The notes beneath the pieces were generated by a model. It was not told the DNA's origin and did not search any database. It saw only the letters and a list, made by a program, of their open reading frames with translations. This document shows positions 47,015 to 58,400 of a stretch of DNA of 64,000 bases, one piece after another (positions within the stretch are counted from its first letter, which is position 1; each line of letters opens with the position of its first letter). The translations under genes were made by a program, and so were the position numbers. This stretch comes from Histomonas meleagridis. Lineage: Eukaryota; Parabasalia; Tritrichomonadida; Dientamoebidae. The DNA lies in assembly GCA_020186115.1 (NCBI GenBank), contig WSYJ01000164.1:248001-312000 (forward strand), given 5' to 3'.

Positions 47015-49972
47015 TTGATATTTAATAAAATTTTTTTAATGCCTAATCTCTCCTATGTATTAGTCATAATGCCCGATAGAAAAGCTATGTGTATAGGTAT
47101 TAATAAATCAAGAATATTTAATATATCAACATTTATAGCAATGAACAAAATAGCTGGATATAAACTTTATTTATTTACTCCATCATGGATAGAATTATTG
47201 CCTGATTCAGGTAATGTTTTTTTACCATTAGAATTTACTCAGTTTAATTCTGATTATCGGTTACAATTTCTTCCTTCCTCTTATCCCCACTACGTCTTAC
47301 GATTTTATCCAAAATGTGAATACAATGATATATTTAATATATGGAATATTGGAATAAATAAAACAGATAAAAATTCATTTAAAGATATTCTTAATGCATT
47401 TAACATCTCTTTTTGTTGTAAATTTATTTCTTTAAGCTTTGATATAGGGAATTTAAGTTTAACTAATTCCATTCTTTCTCAAAAGGATAAAATTAAAAAA
47501 CAAAAAATATATTTAAACATTCATATAACGCAAAATGAAGCAAAACTTTTAAAAAGAAGAATTCAAATTCTTAAAGAAATTATAACTACAGAAGGAGAAT
47601 ATGTAAAGAACCTTCAACAAGTAACAGAAAATTTTACTGAACAATTTTTTATTGGTCATCATATTGATGTTAATATTTATCGAAGAACCATAAAATCTAT
47701 TTTTGAAATATATCCATTGCATCATCAATTTTATAAAACACTTAGATCTGCTGGTGATGGAATTGAATCATCAATGGGTTCTTATTTTGTTGAATATATT
47801 CCATACTTTAAAGTTGCTGTACCACATGTAGCGAATTTTTCTTCTGCAAATCTCGAGCTTCAAGAACTTATGGAAACAAACAAACATTTTGAAAAAGCAG
47901 TTACACAAATGTGTATTAAAACATTTGATGGTAAAAGTGTTGATTCACTCTTGGTTACACCTGTTCAAAGAATTCCACGTTATCCACTTTTATTAAGAGA
48001 TTTAAAAAATGCAACATGTGAAAACCATTGGGATTATACAGCAGTTTCTTTAGCTTATAAAAATATACAAAACTTAGTTCAAGAGATTGATAAGAAAACA
48101 AAAGATCAAAAGAATTTAAATACTATTAATGCATTACAAGAAAAATTCGGAAAAGATTATAATTGTTTTGCTATTGGTAGACAACATATTAAAACAATAG
48201 ATACAACTTCATTAGTTCATCAAGATAAAGTTACACTTTATTTATTTAATGATTTACTTCTTTATCAAAATCAATCTAATTTTAAGGAATTTCAATTGAT
48301 CAATACTAAATTTAAAAGAGATAATGAATCGATTGCTTTTTATGATAAGAGAAATAAGGTTACATTAACAATTTCACAAGAAATGATATTATTTCTAGAA
48401 AATTTTATAGTAACTAAAAAACAATATCTTATTAATAAATGTTCATTTGGTGGTTCTCTAAAGTGGATAATAGAAAAAGAAAATGGTCCTCCTCCATTAC
48501 ATTCACCATCAATGGTTTCAATATGTGAAGATTTATTTCTTTTTGGTGGAAGGATGGAAAATGGTTTAGCATCAAATGAACTTTGGTATTATCACAAAAA
48601 TAAATGGTTTTTATTAAAAACTATAAATCCACCAAAGCCAAGATTTAATTGTTCATTAAATGCATTTGAAAATCAACTTGTAGTATTTGGTGGACAAGAT
48701 GGAGAAAATGTTTTCTCTGATTTATTAATTTTTAATATAGCAACTTTAAAATGGGAAGAGATTACTAATAATAAAGGAAAACCTTCTCCTCGATTTGCAC
48801 ATGCAACAGCTTTATCTGAGAATCAATTATGGATTTTCGGAGGGAAAAATATCAATGAATATTTTAATGATTTTTATTGTTATGATTTTTCTATTGATAA
48901 ATGGTATAATATTATTACACCAAAAAAGCCAGATCCACGTGCTTGGCATTCAGCATTTTGGATAAATGATAGTATAACAGGAAATATAAACTTTGCTATA
49001 TTTGGTGGTGCTCATCAAAGAGCATATTGTGATATTTGGATGTTTAATTATGATTCTGTTAATTGGGAACAAATTATAACAAAAGGAGATTCTCCTGGTG
49101 TAAGATATGCACATGTATCATTAGTTATCGATAATAAATTATATGTTATTGGAGGAAAGAATATGGCTGAAGCTAAATTTATGGATCCATATACACTTAA
49201 TTTAGAAAAAAAGCCTTATGTATGGTCAATATTACCACAAATAGATGAACCAGAAACTTTTGCTTTTGGTACAGGTGCATGTGTTAATAATCATGAAATT
49301 ATACTTTACCAGAAAAACATGTGGAAAATACATTTATCATTTCCAAAAAATCAAGTTGAAAGGAAAGTTACTCATATTAAAAATAAATCATTAATTGAAA
49401 AAACATTAATTGCTTATCCTATTTATAATCCTAGAACTAAAATGGTTAGTACATCATTTAATCGGAATGAAAAATTTAATTTTGATATTATTTTTGATGA
49501 AAAAGAATTCCTTTCAATAATTCATAAAGATGAAAATCAAAAAATGAAATGGAAAAAGAAATTCTTACTACAAAATTGTGATGAAAAAATGGAAGATGAA
49601 ACTGATGGTGGTATTTTATATATAGAAACAGAAATCCAAGAAAACATTTCACCTCAAATAATTAGTGAACCAGCACCAAAGAAACGACAAATAAAAATCC
49701 TCACTCCATTTAAAGAAAACAAAAATATTAATAAAAGTATTTTATGTGAGACTCCGAAACATAATCAAAACAAACCCAAAAAGTTTATTTATAGCCTTGA
49801 CATTGATAAGAAAATCGACATAAATTTAACTCCTTCTGTTCGACCAAACATAGAGTCAAGAAGACAAATCAGAAATTGCCCAAGTACACCAATTTTCAGC
49901 GATAAGAAGGAAAAGATGACTCTGAAGGAAAAGATCGAATTCTTCCAACAGTTACAAACCGACAAAACGTAA
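47015..49972 (+). CDS. RhoGEF (DH-PH) protein with Kelch repeats
   Basis: After a 175-residue N-terminal part without recognised domain comes a Dbl-homology domain (about 180-365: RRIQILKEIITTEGEYVKNL, PVQRIPRYPLLLRDL), then a PH-like region (about 375-470: KVTLYLFNDLLLYQ), at least five Kelch repeats (about 490-780: LFLFGGRMENG, LVVFGGQDGENVFSD, LWIFGGKNINEYF) and a basic, disordered tail. DH-PH proteins exchange GDP for GTP on Rho/Rac GTPases and so control actin; the Kelch propeller would bind partners. Translation may start at the second Met (47039, MPNLSYV). The gene is intact. Confidence 0.85.
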   Translation: MIFNKIFLMPNLSYVLVIMPDRKAMCIGINKSRIFNISTFIAMNKIAGYKLYLFTPSWIELLPDSGNVFLPLEFTQFNSDYRLQFLPSSYPHYVLRFYPKCEYNDIFNIWNIGINKTDKNSFKDILNAFNISFCCKFISLSFDIGNLSLTNSILSQKDKIKKQKIYLNIHITQNEAKLLKRRIQILKEIITTEGEYVKNLQQVTENFTEQFFIGHHIDVNIYRRTIKSIFEIYPLHHQFYKTLRSAGDGIESSMGSYFVEYIPYFKVAVPHVANFSSANLELQELMETNKHFEKAVTQMCIKTFDGKSVDSLLVTPVQRIPRYPLLLRDLKNATCENHWDYTAVSLAYKNIQNLVQEIDKKTKDQKNLNTINALQEKFGKDYNCFAIGRQHIKTIDTTSLVHQDKVTLYLFNDLLLYQNQSNFKEFQLINTKFKRDNESIAFYDKRNKVTLTISQEMILFLENFIVTKKQYLINKCSFGGSLKWIIEKENGPPPLHSPSMVSICEDLFLFGGRMENGLASNELWYYHKNKWFLLKTINPPKPRFNCSLNAFENQLVVFGGQDGENVFSDLLIFNIATLKWEEITNNKGKPSPRFAHATALSENQLWIFGGKNINEYFNDFYCYDFSIDKWYNIITPKKPDPRAWHSAFWINDSITGNINFAIFGGAHQRAYCDIWMFNYDSVNWEQIITKGDSPGVRYAHVSLVIDNKLYVIGGKNMAEAKFMDPYTLNLEKKPYVWSILPQIDEPETFAFGTGACVNNHEIILYQKNMWKIHLSFPKNQVERKVTHIKNKSLIEKTLIAYPIYNPRTKMVSTSFNRNEKFNFDIIFDEKEFLSIIHKDENQKMKWKKKFLLQNCDEKMEDETDGGILYIETEIQENISPQIISEPAPKKRQIKILTPFKENKNINKSILCETPKHNQNKPKKFIYSLDIDKKIDINLTPSVRPNIESRRQIRNCPSTPIFSDKKEKMTLKEKIEFFQQLQTDKT

Positions 49973-50024
49973 AAAATTCGAAATAAAACATTTATATATA
50001 TATATATATTATTAACAACAAAAA

Positions 50025-51200
50025 TTATTGAGATGGATATGGATATCCAAGTTCTCTAAACCTTTGTTTAGTATAGTTGATGAGTGCAATCAAAGTTTTT
50101 TCTTGAAGTTTAGAGATGTCAATTACAGGTGTTGTATCAGCTAAATCAGCATCACTTTCATTCTCTTGGATGATGGCAGCCATAGATATTGCATCACGTT
50201 GAGTTTCTAACATTGATGCAGCTGACATAAATAATCGATAATCTTGTGGCTGAAGTGATTCTGTAACTGAATCTGGTGGTGGAACATATTCGTCTGATGA
50301 ACTTTCAAGAGAATAAAAGTCATCATACCTCTTATAATTGGACTTTCGTTTTTGACGTTTGCCGCCGACACTTTTCCTGCCTTTGGGGCGCCCCTTGTGA
50401 CCAATAACGGTCTCCGGGGCGGGTGGAAAATCGTCGGTGAGTTCCTGTGTCGAGACTGTTGGTGCTTGGACGATTGTTTCTTCTACGATTGGCGAACCTC
50501 CAAGCATTTCAATGTATTTGAAATAGGTTTCATTATAAAAATGTGGTTTATATTTGAATTGAGAAAGATTGATTTTTTCTGTTTGCTTGATTTCTTCATT
50601 TTTTGTTTGCATTAAAAAGATCGGGTTAAATGGGGTAATTGCTATGAAGTTAATGTCTGAATGTTTGGGAACAGTTGTATTTTGGAAGGAAGTCGGAATT
50701 TTACGATGATTATTGTTTGATCGTTTTGTCCTTATGTACGCTGACAAGATTCGCGTATATTGTAATGGTCGTCTATCAAGTAGTTTTTCGAATTTTGAAT
50801 TAACTTTATCAAATTTTTCTTTCCACTTCTTAGTCGAGTGGGTAAAAACTTTATTATACTCCTTACTGAACACTTCTACCAGTCTGTTTGCAAGAATTGC
50901 TGAGAATGAATTTTTTCCATAAAATTCAGATGTGTTAGAAGCGATCAAAAGGAGTTTCTGGCGTCATTCAGTCAACTTAGTATACTTATTTAAAAGGAGA
51001 TTTGTCCTAATTGTGGAAAGGTCAACAGGGCATCGAATATATTCATAATACTCACGATATTTTTCTTCAACAGGATATAGGAAAGGAATAGCGCATGGAT
51101 GTTGGGTGATTTTATCCATAATATCAATTGCAAGCTGTAAAACTTCAGGGGTGAAATCCGACCTCTTCATCGATTGGCTGTAACGGCGTATTGAAAACAA
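50025..51200 (-). CDS. Bromodomain protein with an in-frame TGA
   Basis: The N-terminal 110 codons form a bromodomain: PEVLQLAIDIMDKITQHP, IPFLYPVEEKYREYYEYI, PVDLSTIRTNLLLNKYTKLTE, then after TGA (50964-50966) RQKLLLIASNTSEFYG. The frame is the same on both sides (392 codons in all); in bromodomains this position is usually Phe or Trp, so TGA most simply replaces TGG. The rest is low-complexity with a basic GRPKGRKSVGGKRQKRKSNYKR segment near residue 270. Bromodomains read acetyl-lysine on histones. A nonsense mutation, sequence error or readthrough are all possible. Parts 50025-50948 and 50964-51200 may be annotated separately. Confidence 0.75.
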
Positions 51201-51320
51201 AACTTCCGAGTTTCGGTTTTAGTGAAAATTCAGTACTTGATTGTTATCGTATTTCAAAAAAGTGATTCGTATCGTCTTTGTCATAACATTTGTCAAAATA
51301 TAAGAATTCTCCTTGAGATA

Positions 51321-51358
51321 CCCTGATGTCTTTCCAATTCGCGATTTTTACGACCGTT
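51321..51358 (+). repeat. Left TIR of the pogo/Tigger-like transposon
   Basis: It has 38 bp with perfect inverted identity to 52625-52662 and is preceded by TA. Confidence 0.92.
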
Positions 51359-51419
51359 AAAAACCGTTTCTCTCAATATGAATACTTTCTGTCTGAAAGA
51401 AAATTAATGAATAAATGTT

Positions 51420-52592
51420 TTATTCATAGATTGACCAAGATTCTTGGATTATATTGGGTTGCAGGTGTTCCCATGCCCAAACCATGCATTGTGCTGCTTG
51501 TAATTTGGTAAATTTTTTTTCATTGTTTTGATTGTACTCTTTTCGAAACAGATAACGTGCTGTAGCCTTCAAACACCCGAAGACCCTTCGATCTAATGGT
51601 TGAAATTCATCAGTCATACCGGGTGGTATGAAATATAATTTAATCTTCAGAGTTTCTGCCAAATCGATAATTGATTGACATTTGTGGGCTTTATATGAGT
51701 CAAGTAACAAATGTATAGGATCTTCGTCATTGAAGTGTTGCCGGAGGAACAGTAAATACTCATAAAACGTTTCCTCAGTGGTCCATCCGTTTTCTGAGTG
51801 GGTGGACATGTGAGGTGAAACATCACCAATATGTGTTGTTTCTACAAGATCAGTCTTTCCTTTTGCTATAAAGTAAAGGGGAATTTTGGTTCTATCTGAA
51901 CGTATGCTCGCCAGGACAGTTATCGATGCCTTCGGTGAAGAATTTAAGTTGATCGATATTCCATCAGATCCTTTTTCTGCCCAAGTTACCATACCATTTG
52001 GAAAACACTTCCAGCATGTTTCATCCACATTGACAATTCTACTATGATCAACAGAAGTAAGAAGGTTTTGTATTGCATCGATCCAATTAGATTTTTCTTT
52101 ATCAGTCACATTTGGTCTCCTTTTAGGATGTGAAACTCTAGAAGAGAGATGGTTTCTCTTCTTAAAATCTGCGATAAATTGGTGTGAAACTAGAAAATCT
52201 TTCGTTTCTTTAAAATTAGTTATATCTTGATATTTTGTTAGATATGCATTCATAGCGATTATTATGAAGTCTTCATTGGTAAATACAAAACCTGGTTGTA
52301 AAAAACAACTGACAATAAAATCCTTAATTGATTGTTCTTCTATGTCTGTAAATATCCTATGACCACTTCCATGATCATTATTCCATGGCCTCCAAGCAGG
52401 ATTATGCTTTAATTTATCTTTCCAGGATCTTAGTGTGGAATCAGGAATTTTACTTGTTTGTGCAATCTTAGAAATTCTTGGGTATCCTCTTGAAATTTGA
52501 GTTATAACACATTCGAGCATTGGCCTTTTTTTGTAATTCGTGTAGTCTTTATGGGGTTTTCCTGGAAATATATTGCTGTGCATTGTGGCCAC
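51420..52592 (-). CDS. pogo/Tigger-like DDE transposase
   Basis: The 390-residue product has an N-terminal helix-turn-helix region (ISKIAQTSKIPDSTLRSW), a second DNA-binding part (CENP-B-like, residues about 60-140) and a DDE_1 catalytic core: IVNVDETCWKCFP, HLLLDSYKAH and PPGMTDEFQPLDRR, with 35 residues between the second and third Asp. It would cut out and insert its own element at TA sites. The frame is intact and lies inside perfect TIRs. A decayed relative is at 42290-43050. Confidence 0.9.
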   Translation of the reverse strand: MATMHSNIFPGKPHKDYTNYKKRPMLECVITQISRGYPRISKIAQTSKIPDSTLRSWKDKLKHNPAWRPWNNDHGSGHRIFTDIEEQSIKDFIVSCFLQPGFVFTNEDFIIIAMNAYLTKYQDITNFKETKDFLVSHQFIADFKKRNHLSSRVSHPKRRPNVTDKEKSNWIDAIQNLLTSVDHSRIVNVDETCWKCFPNGMVTWAEKGSDGISINLNSSPKASITVLASIRSDRTKIPLYFIAKGKTDLVETTHIGDVSPHMSTHSENGWTTEETFYEYLLFLRQHFNDEDPIHLLLDSYKAHKCQSIIDLAETLKIKLYFIPPGMTDEFQPLDRRVFGCLKATARYLFRKEYNQNNEKKFTKLQAAQCMVWAWEHLQPNIIQESWSIYE

Positions 52593-52624
52593 ACTAGGCC
52601 GTTTACTATTTTTTGAATACTATA

Positions 52625-52662
52625 AACGGTCGTAAAAATCGCGAATTGGAAAGACATCAGGG
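52625..52662 (-). repeat. Right TIR of the pogo/Tigger-like transposon
   Basis: It has 38 bp with perfect inverted identity to 51321-51358 and is followed by TA. Confidence 0.92.
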
Positions 52663-52914
52663 TAAATCAAATTTATTAAAAAATATGATTTTATTATTAC
52701 ATAAATTTTTTTTAAGATGTTTTCTATAATTTTAAGAAATAAAATTTTAAAGCAATTTTGAATTTATGATTAAATCAATGAGTTTAAATTTATCTAAAAT
52801 CAGATTAATTTATAGAATATACATGATAAATAAAACATTTTTACATATTTATTTTTTATATATTATCCGATTTTAATTCCGATTTCGAAGTTGAAGTAAT
52901 TCAAACAATAATTT

Positions 52915-53808
52915 TTACTGCAATTCGATGTCATCTATATCGAGCACATGGTTTATTACTTCGTCATCGATTTGGCTTGAATACATCAATGGTGACTTAG
53001 GAAATTCTGTCAATTCTTTTATGATATTTTTCGTTCTTTCTTCATTTGGACACTCGAAGCAAAGTAAAATTGACGGATTGAGCTGTGACATTTCCATCTT
53101 TTGGATTGGTTGAGAAAAGAAAGATTCGAATTGTTCTGACTTTGTTACAGCCTTCTGTACAACATGTGGGTCGAAATAAAACACTTCTTCGCTATCTTTG
53201 ATGTCAACTACATAATATGCAGATCCACAATAACCGCTAACAATTCCTAGGTTCTCTTTAATTGTGAAGATATGCTTGAGGAATGGGAAAAGAAGTGGGT
53301 CTAATGTGTCTAATCCACACATAGTTGGAATCATAAGAAGAAGTGGATATGTTTTTTTGCTAAGAGCTTCAGGTTCGATGTTACAATCAAGGGCTACATA
53401 TGAAGAAAGATTGTGACGCGTCATAATGGATGAAATAGCATTAGCAATTTGGGATGGTTTTCCCCATGTGCCAGGGTGAATACCAAATATGTTTTTATTT
53501 TCAAGAGATAAATTATGAATTGAGAATTGAGCTTTTAAGGTATCCATAAAAAGATGGAAAACAGTTTCGGTTTCAAATGTTTTTGATATTAAATTGGAAA
53601 AGCCATGCTCAACTCTTATAAAGTAGTTACAAAGGAATCCTTGGCAACATCGGTAACAACAACCCCATCCTTCATCTGATGTTAAATTTGTTGATGGAAT
53701 TTGTTCAAATTCATTTCTATATGTAAACCTTGGTATTCCCATATAAGCTCCGTTTTGATTTTGATCATTGTTAGATGATTTAAAAAAAGAAAAAAAATAG
53801 CTAAACAT
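52915..53808 (-). CDS. ATG4: Atg4 cysteine protease (peptidase C54)
   Basis: The 297-residue protein has the Atg4 catalytic set: Cys50 in TSDEGWGCCYRCCQ, and Asp213-Pro-His215 in YFDPHVVQKAV; the PGTWGKPSQIA segment (Trp115) matches the PxxW-GPS loop, and LGIVSGYCGSAYYVVDI fits the QSLGIIGGKP region. Atg4 trims the C-terminus of Atg8 and releases Atg8 from lipid, so it serves autophagy. It is shorter than yeast and animal enzymes, lacking long tails, but the domain is complete. The UfSP family also has GWGC and DPH; the LDPLLFPFLK and GKPS segments favour Atg4. Confidence 0.88.
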   Translation of the reverse strand: MFSYFFSFFKSSNNDQNQNGAYMGIPRFTYRNEFEQIPSTNLTSDEGWGCCYRCCQGFLCNYFIRVEHGFSNLISKTFETETVFHLFMDTLKAQFSIHNLSLENKNIFGIHPGTWGKPSQIANAISSIMTRHNLSSYVALDCNIEPEALSKKTYPLLLMIPTMCGLDTLDPLLFPFLKHIFTIKENLGIVSGYCGSAYYVVDIKDSEEVFYFDPHVVQKAVTKSEQFESFFSQPIQKMEMSQLNPSILLCFECPNEERTKNIIKELTEFPKSPLMYSSQIDDEVINHVLDIDDIELQ

Positions 53809-54033
53809 TTGATAGAAGAAGTAAATTTTGCTTTACGCGTCACTTTTTTTGAATACGTTTATTGCTGAATCAAAGAATGAAAAATAGTGTCAAAACTTCG
53901 TGTATAATTATAGGAAAAATTACTTTCTTAAAATTTTCCAAATATTACCTTTATGATATCATTTCAGGCTGTTTTGATCTTATAATTTTTAAATTAAACT
54001 TAAATATCAAATATAATTTATGATTTTTTTTAT

Positions 54034-55310
54034 TCACTCATACAGCGTTCCAAAGAAATCTATTCTGTTTAATGAAACACGATCATTAACCATATTCGTC
54101 AATCCTATGTACCGGTACACCTTCTGATTTTCTGTTTTCAATGTTTTTTCAGTGCACTGGTACCACCATCCATATGAATCTTCGAACTTGTGAATGGTTT
54201 CCCAATGCTTTTTGTCGTTAGATCCATTCAAAATCAATTTATCTAAACGACTTATACGTGCTATTTGTTGTGATAGAATTGAATATTCTGTGATAGAAAT
54301 TTTTTTATCTTTGAAATCAAGTATAAGAGATCGATTCTGACTAATTACTGCGCTGGATTCATCATTTTCAACAATTTTTTCGATTGACAAACAACAATTT
54401 TGACAATTTATATCAAGTGCATTGATTGTTTCGTTACTAATAATATTTCCTTTTGTTTGCTCTGTTAAATAATTAAAAATTCCATTGAATCTATGAGTTC
54501 CATCAAATTTAAATTGAATTCCTGAAAACCTTTTTTCAAATATATCAATTGATTGCTTATTATTTAATGTTTTAATTGCAGGCCATAAAGATCGAATTTT
54601 GTTTTCTTCATTTGCAAGCGAATCCACAATGGCAACAAATTTATTCGAATTTTCCTCATTTAAATATTCACAATGGATAAATTTTAATAGAATGTAATAT
54701 TCGGGATCTTGCTTCATTTTTTGTTCTATGAAGTTAAGTAACGATTTTTCACTTGTAATTTTGAGTTTGTCACAACTTAAAAATTTCATAAATTGTTCCA
54801 TCGTAAAGTTTTGATCCTTAATTTCTTCAAAGTGAATAGCACCAAATACAATTTCTTTATCAATGCTTTGTCTTAATTTAGTCTTGATATTAAGTATATT
54901 TGATAAATGTTCTTTCGTCATTTCAAATGGTAAAATTGAAATTCAGAATTTTCAAGATATCCAAAAATGTTGACAAGCGGATCACCGAAACCAGTAATAA
55001 TTATGGTCTCTCCTTGTATTAACATTTCTAATTTTTCCAATGCTTCATCAGTGACATCTTCATCAATTGAAAAAAATGTTATATCTGGATCTTGAGATCT
55101 AAGGTTGGAAACAACAGGTGATAAGAACTCAGCAAGTAAATCAGGAATTTTAAAAGATTTATTATTTTTGAATCTAAATTCGAAATTGTTATTGTAAAGC
55201 TTAAAATTAATTCGCTTTAATCCTTCTCCGGAAAGCGCGAATTTGAATCCTTCTTCACGACGATCCTTTTCTTCATATGGCATGATACCAGAGTAATTTT
55301 TCGACTCCAT
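54034..55310 (-). CDS. BTB/BACK-like protein with discoidin-like C-terminus, one frameshift
   Basis: Two overlapping frames (54918-55310 and 54034-54921) are parts of one gene: a BTB-like region (FRFKNNKSFKIPDLLAEFLSPVVSNL, DPDITFFSIDEDVTDEALEK) and then a BACK-like helical region followed by a beta domain (ISITEYSILSQQIAR, LNGSNDKKHWETIHK, VYRYIGLTN, LNRIDFFGTLYE) of the F5/8 type C kind. This arrangement is common in trichomonads. One T seems to be missing in CAATTTTACC near 54938, which would join the frames. Such proteins may act as adaptors of cullin-3 ligases; the discoidin-like tail is of unknown use. Confidence 0.7.
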
Positions 55311-55462
55311 TAATGGAGATGTGTTTAAAAAATGCCGAACCTTTACATAAAAGTGACAAACTATTCAATAGTTTGTAAACGACTCAAAAAGTGAAAATAT
55401 TTCATTATTATTTAGTCAGAAGTGATTTATTATCAATGTTTATAATATTTGTGGATATTCTA

Positions 55463-58400
55463 TTAAATGAACCCGAATGAGTTACATTCTTGTATTGCGA
55501 ATAATAGTTTTTCACTTAGCTCATTTTCATTTTCATATTCGGGTAAATCTATTGTATTAAAGCAAGTATGCGCAGCTGGTAATCTTTCCTTACCACCACC
55601 AGGTGCAATAGTTATTGGTTGCTCCATATCTTTAAAGAACTTAAATCCATTAATAGGTACTTGTGAAGAGCCCGTTACGAACAAAAGCAGTTTTGCCAAA
55701 TTTTCATTGCTCCATTTTGAGATGACATTGAAAAAGTACTTTATGACGGGGTGGTCCGCACTGTACGGATAAGCATATTCACAATTTTGTTTCAAATCTT
55801 CGACATCAATTTCGGGTACCCCGCAGATCAACAAGTCCAATTCGTTCGGTGAAAACCGTCGAATTTCTTCTAATGGAATCAAAGCATAAAATCCATCGCA
55901 AAATGCCTTGATTTGACATGAAATTTGTTTCTTTAACCGATGTTCAACCATCAGATTAACAAACTCTTCTTTGTTTTCATTGGTGACCATAATTTCAGAT
56001 CCATTTGGTTTAAGATCAATCGTACTATGGACTCCATACTCATCATAATCAGTAGTAAATTGCATTTCAAGAGGAGTTACATCATTATCCAACATCCATT
56101 TAAGAGATCGATGTAAAGTTTCATCGACATCTTCAAGATCTCGTAATGAAACAGGAGTTTGTAAGATATGCTTACAAAAAGATGTTGTTAAATGTGCGTC
56201 GACATTAACATTGTCTATTAAAGCTCTTGCTAAAATTTTTCCTGCAAATTTGAAATATTGAATATGTTCAGTATTAACATAAGATGCTGGATTTGGTTGA
56301 TAACTCCGGCCATTAGATGAAGGCAAAAATAGTGCATAGTTTGCATTGAGTATTTCTTTGATTAACGATGTAAACCAGTCACGTCGCAAACCGCCAGCGT
56401 CAAAACCGTTTTCACCGACGAAGGAGACGTTAATGTGCTTAAGTAATTCATTGACTGGTGTATTGCCTAATCGTCTGAAGGAATCAGTTAGAATTGAGTC
56501 ACGGCGAACAGTAATACGTAATTGACCAGGTAAAATTTTATCTTTCATTGCATCATGGAATACTGCAACTCTTGTCTTGAATGGTGTTAATTCTGGATAT
56601 TCTAATAAGAACTTGAAGACTGTCTTCATCTTCTTTGGATCTTTTTCAATTATGTCATTAATCTTATCTTGGTTCTTAATGTATATCTCCCAAAAGTCTG
56701 GCGCTTGTGATGAGATTGATGGTGGTATACCTTTAATTTGTTGTTTAACTTGTGTATTATCTAATTCTATTGAATGAGAATCTGTTAATCTGATAGATTG
56801 TGATAAGTTACGTTTGGGAGCTAATGCGTTAAACAATGCACCAATGACTTCAAACGTTGGCTTTTGTATTGTACTTTGTAATAATTCATCTAATAACGAT
56901 AACATCTGTGGTTGTCTTGTTGAAGCTATTGCTGGGAATCTCTTTAAGAATTCGGTGATTTCTTGTGAAGGTTGATTTGGATCAAATGATGTTAAAGCAT
57001 TGTCAAATGAGATTTGAACATATGGCATTATAATTTCTCTTCTAGCTTCGTTTAGTTTAGCACATAAGTCTAATGCCTTTGGTATTAAGCTTGGATTCTT
57101 TAATAAAAAGATAAATGTTATAAAATGGATGATACGGTTTGGGGGCTCCCCATCGACTTTTGTGAACAGATTGGCGGTTAGTTGCAAAAGTGAAGTGTGC
57201 TTACGATTTTCTGAAGAGCAGATAACGTTCAAAACGGTTGGGGCGCAAATATCCATGAAATTAACCGAAAAGCTTTCATTTTTTGAAATGATAATCAAAA
57301 TTCTTAACAAATTCTTAATACCGTTCTTATCGGCCTTTAATAACCTATTTGAAATTGTTTCCAAAATAGCTATAAGTGCAGCGCCATTCATAGTAATTTC
57401 TTTAATTAAAGAAACAAGAGAAGGTATTACAGTCATATTTATATTCATTTCCATATCAATTAAGTTTTCAAATAATTCACCTTGACAATATTGTAAAATT
57501 GTTAGGTCATCAACAGAAACTTCATCTTCATCTTCATTATTATTTTGTAATTTATTTAATTCTTGTACTAAAGGTATTAAAATTGAATAATGTTCAGGTA
57601 ATAACAATAATGAAGAAGGCTTTTTAATATATTGTTGTGCCCACATAGGTTGATGAATTAATAATTTTAACATTTTAGCATTAAATTGTTGTGGAATAGG
57701 TGGCATTGAATGATATAACAAAGTTGACTGCAATTTGATCGGCAGCAAATTAAACGTATCCCTGTTAATGTTTGATGGCAAATACCCGTTGTAAACCTTT
57801 GTTTTTGGATGAGATTGAATTAATTCATTTTGGAACTTTTCAATTTGTGGCATTTGTTTATTGAATGCTTTACGTTTTTGATGCTCGAACAACTTTGTCT
57901 TTTGTAATTCTTCAATTGTCTTTCTTGTATCATTAGAAAGGTTTTCTAACACAGTACCGAATAAAGGAACTCTATAATAGTTTGATAATATTGTTGAAAC
58001 ATGATCGAAAGTAACTTCGAAAGGATTTTCTAATGATTGTAATTCCACAGTTATTATTGCCTTATTGTTGTCAAAATGATTCAAAATCCTATAAAAGATT
58101 GCAGTAATATTAAATATGATCGTGAAAATTGTATTCTTAAATTTCTCATTAATCATTTCACGCTTTATAATACTTAAAACTATTTCACTCCAAGAATATT
58201 TCAACAAGATCGAAGTCATAACAAATTGTTGTGTAACAACATTAAATAAAGAACGTAATATCACAATGAAACCATAAATTTGTGAATTCGTTAATTCGTC
58301 GAAATTCTTTTTTTCGAACATAAACACTATAAACTTATCCAAAATCTTTGGAGAAGACAAAGTCGAGAACAAAAATGTTAAAGCAGCAGCTGATTTCTTA

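Larger units (their letters stand above)
51321..52662. mobile_element. Complete pogo/Tigger-like (Tc1/mariner superfamily) DNA transposon, 1342 bp
   Basis: Perfect 38-bp inverted repeats (51321-51358 and 52625-52662, tips CCCTGATGTC and GACATCAGGG) are flanked by TA dinucleotides (51319-51320, 52663-52664), the target site of this superfamily. One intact transposase fills the interior. Perfect TIRs and an open frame suggest recent insertion. It landed 119 bp upstream of the bromodomain start codon. Confidence 0.93.

Noticed and set aside
49991-50010. (TA)n tract between RhoGEF-Kelch and bromodomain genes
   Set aside because: A simple AT microsatellite in a short convergent gap; no further structure.
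57129-57485. Plus-strand open frames inside the HECT gene (for example 55467-55772, 57129-57485, 60699-61070)
   Set aside because: They lie opposite an intact 1992-codon gene and show no recognisable domains.
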